Assembly (NCBI GenBank): GCA_965216515.1
Contig: OZ244173.1
Coordinates: forward strand, 2,790,001-2,854,000
Origin: CAXMRP01 sp965216515
GTDB taxonomy: Bacteria; Pseudomonadota; Alphaproteobacteria; Rhizobiales; Afifellaceae
Direction: 5' to 3'
Length of the DNA stretch: 64,000 nucleotides
Shown here: positions 61,601-64,000 of the stretch, in pieces
Layout of the letters: every line of letters begins with the position of its first letter
Numbering within the stretch: position 1 is the first letter of the stretch
Translations under genes and position numbers: made by a program
Notes under the pieces: model-generated
The model's input: only the letters and a program-made list of their open reading frames with translations
What the model was told of the DNA's origin: nothing
Databases searched by the model: none

Positions 61601-62722
61601 ATGTCCGGACACAAGATCGAAACAATGAGGATCCATACCGTTTCTGTTCCCGCCCGCGCGGTCCACTCCCACGGCTCCGGCGACGTTGCTGCCATCAATG
61701 CCGTGCTCCTCGAAATTGGTACCGACACCGGATTTACCGGCTGGGGCGAAGCTTCGCCCTGGCCCGTATTCACCGGCACTGTCGAGGCCAACGCCGCGGC
61801 CCTGCACATCCATTTGCGCCCCCACCTGATCGGCCAGGATCCCGTGCAGGTCGAGCCATTGATGAACCGCATCTCCGCACTGCTGGTCGGCCACCACGAG
61901 GCAAAGGCGGCGCTGGAATGTGCGTTGCTCGACATTACCGGGCAGATCGCCGGGCTGTCGATCGCCGAGCTCGTCGGCGGGCGTCAGCGCGAGACGATCG
62001 CGATCAGCTTTTCTGTCGCTAATCCCGATTTCGGCAAGGACCTTGAGGACATTGCCGAACTGTGGGCCGACGGGGTGCGGCTGTTCAAGCTGAAGACCGG
62101 CTTCGCCGAGCACAAATTCGACCTGATGCGGCTGGAAAAGCTGCGGGCGCTCTATGGCGACGAGGCAAGCCTGAGGATCGACTACAATCAGGGCCTGCCG
62201 GCCTTTGACGCGATCCGGCGCATCCGCGACCTGGAGGAGTTTCGCCCCGCCTTCGTCGAGCAACCGGTGAAGATGCGCGAACGCGACGCGCTGGCGGCGA
62301 TCACACGCGCCGTCGACGTGCCGATAATGGCCGACGAATCGGTGTTTGGCCCCGACGATGCACTTTACGCCACGGCCAACCGGATCGCTGATATTTTCTC
62401 GCTCAAGACGTCGAAATCGGGTGGCATTCGCCGCAGCTTGGAAATCGCCGCCATCGCGCGGTTGGCGGGCATTGAAGTCTATGGCGGCTGCATGTTCGAG
62501 ACTTCCATCGCCCACGCCGCTGGCGCCCACCTGATGGCCGCCGTCCGCGATCTTAAACTGGGCTGTGAATTCTATATGTCGACCTACTACGCCGAGGCCG
62601 AAATCGCCACGGAGCCCTTCCCCGTGCGCGAGGGCCGCGTGCACGTACCCACCGCCCCGGGCCTCGGCGTCGTGCCGGACCCGGAAAAACTGGCACACTA
62701 CCGCACGGAACTTCTTGCATGA
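61601..62722 (+). CDS. Mandelate racemase/muconate lactonizing enzyme (enolase superfamily)
   Basis: 373 aa (an ATG at 61625 is an alternative start). Capping domain residues 1 to about 130; barrel with FKLKTGF (KxK acid/base pair), RIDYNQ (Asp ligand), FVEQP (Glu ligand), MADES (Asp ligand) and SLKTSKSGG (Lys on the opposite face). This Lys-Lys arrangement is that of the MLE subgroup: cycloisomerases, dipeptide epimerases, N-succinylamino-acid racemases and cis-3-hydroxyproline dehydratases. The residue pattern alone does not choose among them. Followed by a broken dehydrogenase gene. Confidence 0.9.
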   Translation: MSGHKIETMRIHTVSVPARAVHSHGSGDVAAINAVLLEIGTDTGFTGWGEASPWPVFTGTVEANAAALHIHLRPHLIGQDPVQVEPLMNRISALLVGHHEAKAALECALLDITGQIAGLSIAELVGGRQRETIAISFSVANPDFGKDLEDIAELWADGVRLFKLKTGFAEHKFDLMRLEKLRALYGDEASLRIDYNQGLPAFDAIRRIRDLEEFRPAFVEQPVKMRERDALAAITRAVDVPIMADESVFGPDDALYATANRIADIFSLKTSKSGGIRRSLEIAAIARLAGIEVYGGCMFETSIAHAAGAHLMAAVRDLKLGCEFYMSTYYAEAEIATEPFPVREGRVHVPTAPGLGVVPDPEKLAHYRTELLA

Positions 62723-62990
62723 CCCGCAGACTTCCCTTGTCATCTGCCGCTTCGGCACTGTCGGCCGGCAGATGACCCGATACTTGGCGGCCGACGACAC
62801 CGGCCAACTGGAAATCGTGGCGATTGCCGTCTGCGGCCAAGCAAAAACCCGCGCCGCGGCCGAGCAGGCCGGACTTGACGTTCCTGTCATTTCTCCCGCC
62901 GAGGCGCCGCAATAAGCCAGCGTCGTAGTGGAAGCGGGTAACTATGACAGTTTCCGCGAGATCGTCGAGCCGGCATTGCTGGCCGGCGCC
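62715..62990 (+). pseudogene. Aspartate-dehydrogenase-like gene fragment
   Basis: In one frame: LVICRFGTVGRQMTRYLAAD (Rossmann GxGxxG-like), LEIVAIAVCGQAKTRAAAEQAGLDVP, then a TAA at 62913-62915, then ASVVVEAGNYDSFREIVEPALLAG. The last stretch matches the ADVVVEAA...EIVEPALxAG region of aspartate dehydrogenase/homoserine-dehydrogenase-like NAD-binding domains. Similarity ends near 62990, and the catalytic C-terminal domain is absent. So the gene carries an internal stop and a 3' deletion. It probably once formed a unit with the enolase-superfamily enzyme. Confidence 0.6.
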
Positions 62991-63052
62991 CTGCCGCGCG
63001 GCAAGCCAGGTTCCCCCGACAGAGCCGCCGTGCTCATCGGTGTCACGCGCCG

Positions 63053-63076
63053 GCGCCCCCTTAAGGGGCGCTTTTT
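63053..63076 (+). terminator. Rho-independent terminator upstream of hipBA
   Basis: GCGCCCC (63053-63059) pairs with GGGGCGC (63065-63071) around five bases, followed directly by TTTTT. It insulates hipBA from the upstream dehydrogenase remnant. Confidence 0.8.
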
Positions 63077-63082
63077 ACATTT

Positions 63083-63181
63083 TATACGGATTTGCGCACA
63101 TTTTTTCCTTATACGCGTTTGCGTATAATACTTTTTTATACGCATTTGCGTATATTGACATTTTATACGCATTTGCGTATA
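63083..63181. promoter_or_regulatory. Four phased operators of the hipBA operon
   Basis: 18-base palindromes TATACGCRTTTGCGTATA at 63110-63127, 63137-63154 and 63164-63181, and a degenerate copy TATACGGATTTGCGCACA at 63083-63100. Starts are exactly 27 bases apart. TATAAT (63124-63129) and TATATT (63151, 63178) -10-like elements overlap the right arms, so binding would block the promoter. The arrangement resembles the multiple HipB operators of E. coli, with another half-site sequence. Confidence 0.85.
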
Positions 63182-63204
63182 TTGATGCCAGAAAGGAATT
63201 TTCG

Positions 63205-63459
63205 ATGAATGAGCAGATTGCCAGATCAGAAAGACAGCTCGGCGCGATATTGCGCCGCCAGCGCAAGCAGGCCGGTCTAACGCAAACCGGGCTGGGCGAG
63301 AAAGTTCATCTGCGTCAGGCGACGATCTCCAAGCTTGAAGATGGCGCGCCTGCAACGCAGCTGCGCACGCTGATGGCGGCATTATCCATTCTTGATCTGG
63401 AGCTGGTCGTTCGTGCGCGCAGCAAGAGCACCGGCGATGAGATTGAGGAGCTGTTTTAG
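63205..63459 (+). CDS. hipB: HipB-like antitoxin / HTH transcriptional repressor
   Basis: 84 aa from the ATG at 63205, AAGGA nine bases upstream; the frame upstream through the operators is not coding. XRE-type HTH: LGAILRRQRKQAGLTQTGLGEKVHLRQATISKLEDG. It represses its own operon by binding the upstream palindromes and neutralises HipA. The stop codon shares its last base with the GTG of hipA (TAGTG). Confidence 0.9.
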   Translation: MNEQIARSERQLGAILRRQRKQAGLTQTGLGEKVHLRQATISKLEDGAPATQLRTLMAALSILDLELVVRARSKSTGDEIEELF

Positions 63460-64000
63460 TGGCACGGCGGCGCACACGCATTCCGCTGCATGTCTATCTG
63501 AACAGTCGCCTTGTCGGCCAGATCAGAAAGGAAACGAGCGGCGCGATTGATTTTCGTTATGATCCCGGCTGGCTGGGGTGGGAAAGCGCCTTTCCGATTT
63601 CGCTTTCTCTGCCGCTGCGTGAAGATCGCTATATTGGCGAGCCTGTCATTGCGGTGTTCGACAATCTGCTTCCTGATAATGTTGATATCAGGCGTAAGCT
63701 TGCCGAGCGCTCTCATGCTGATGGTGCTGATGCTTTTAGCCTGCTGGGCGCGGTGGGCCGCGACTGTGTCGGCGCATTGCAGTTTCTGCCCGAAGGTGAT
63801 GAGCCTGGTGAGGCGGGAACGATTGATGCCCGCAAGGCCAGTGATAAAGAGATCGCAGCCATTCTTGGTGATCTTGCCAGCAGCCCGCTCGGTGTCGGCG
63901 AAGATGAAGAGTTCCGGATTTCTTTGGCGGGAGCGCAGGAAAAAACGGCGCTGCTCTATTGGAAAGGGGCCTGGCATATCCCGCATGGGACGACGGCGAC
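63459..64000 (+). CDS. hipA: HipA-like serine/threonine kinase toxin, 3' end outside window
   Basis: GTG start at 63459; 180 codons are visible and the frame is open to the window end. N-terminal HipA subdomain: RIPLHVYLNSRLVGQIRKETSGAIDFRYDPGWL and FDNLLPDN; then SLLGAVGRDCVGALQF and FRISLAGAQEKTALLYWKGAWHIPHGTTAT, the conserved start of the HipA kinase core. Known HipA proteins phosphorylate glutamyl-tRNA synthetase or related targets and cause dormancy. Kinase Asp residues lie beyond the window, so activity cannot be judged. Confidence 0.92.
   Translation, partial: MARRRTRIPLHVYLNSRLVGQIRKETSGAIDFRYDPGWLGWESAFPISLSLPLREDRYIGEPVIAVFDNLLPDNVDIRRKLAERSHADGADAFSLLGAVGRDCVGALQFLPEGDEPGEAGTIDARKASDKEIAAILGDLASSPLGVGEDEEFRISLAGAQEKTALLYWKGAWHIPHGTTA

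Noticed and set aside
1..64000. tRNA or rRNA genes
   Set aside because: I looked for cloverleaf-like GGTTC-AA/CCA patterns and rRNA cores while reading and saw none convincing; a tRNA scan would be needed to exclude them.

Overview
The window looks like chromosomal DNA of a GC-rich alphaproteobacterium, probably of the Hyphomicrobiales/rhizobial type. This is inferred from the GC-rich codon usage, the crowding of oligopeptide, polyamine and iron-type ABC importers (five complete systems in about 46 kb), the LysR/LacI/LuxR regulators and a compact type II-C Cas9. I ran no search; all family names rest on motifs and general recognition.

Layout. 1-7170: a 5'-truncated bacterial alpha-2-macroglobulin gene followed by pbpC (penicillin-binding protein 1C), the usual periplasmic defence/repair pair. 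7171-7527: a decayed IS3 transposase piece. 7528-13039 (minus): a complete peptide ABC importer. 13204-18533 (plus): a divergent catabolic operon (MarR regulator, creatininase-family amidohydrolase, PanE-like reductase, SDR, M20 peptidase, EamA exporter). 19285-28903: a second, paralogous peptide importer split over several transcription units, with a dihydroxyphthalate-decarboxylase-like protein, a DUF1028 protein and a LysR regulator. 29054-37883: a polyamine-type importer with a fused permease, plus a D-cysteine desulfhydrase/cysteate lyase family enzyme, an aspartoacylase-family deacylase, a class V aminotransferase and a LysR regulator. 38149-44494: an IS3 remnant, a LacI regulator and an Afu/Fbp-type importer with a promoter-overlapping palindrome and a downstream dual-specificity phosphatase.

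46254-53384 holds what I consider the most interesting operon. A LuxR-family solo regulator carries the two ligand-pocket substitutions (Trp to Met, Tyr to Trp) known from plant-associated-bacteria LuxR solos (OryR/XccR/PsoR/NesR/PipR type). It is divergent from a proline iminopeptidase gene that is translationally coupled to a full oppBCDF-oppA importer. A near-perfect 20-bp lux box lies between the two at 47044-47063. This reads as a self-contained system for importing and processing a plant-type amide or peptide signal.

53917-61502 holds a complete type II-C CRISPR-Cas system. It consists of a tracrRNA on the minus strand with a recognisable promoter, anti-repeat and terminator; cas9 (1111 aa), cas1 and cas2; and an array of 32 full 36-bp repeats plus one truncated repeat. 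The array contains a duplicated seven-spacer block, several abnormally short spacers and no visible leader at the truncated end. A decayed tyrosine integrase sits directly upstream of the tracrRNA. 61601-64000: an enolase-superfamily enzyme, a broken aspartate-dehydrogenase-like gene, and hipBA preceded by four 18-bp operators phased exactly 27 bp apart; hipA runs off the window end.
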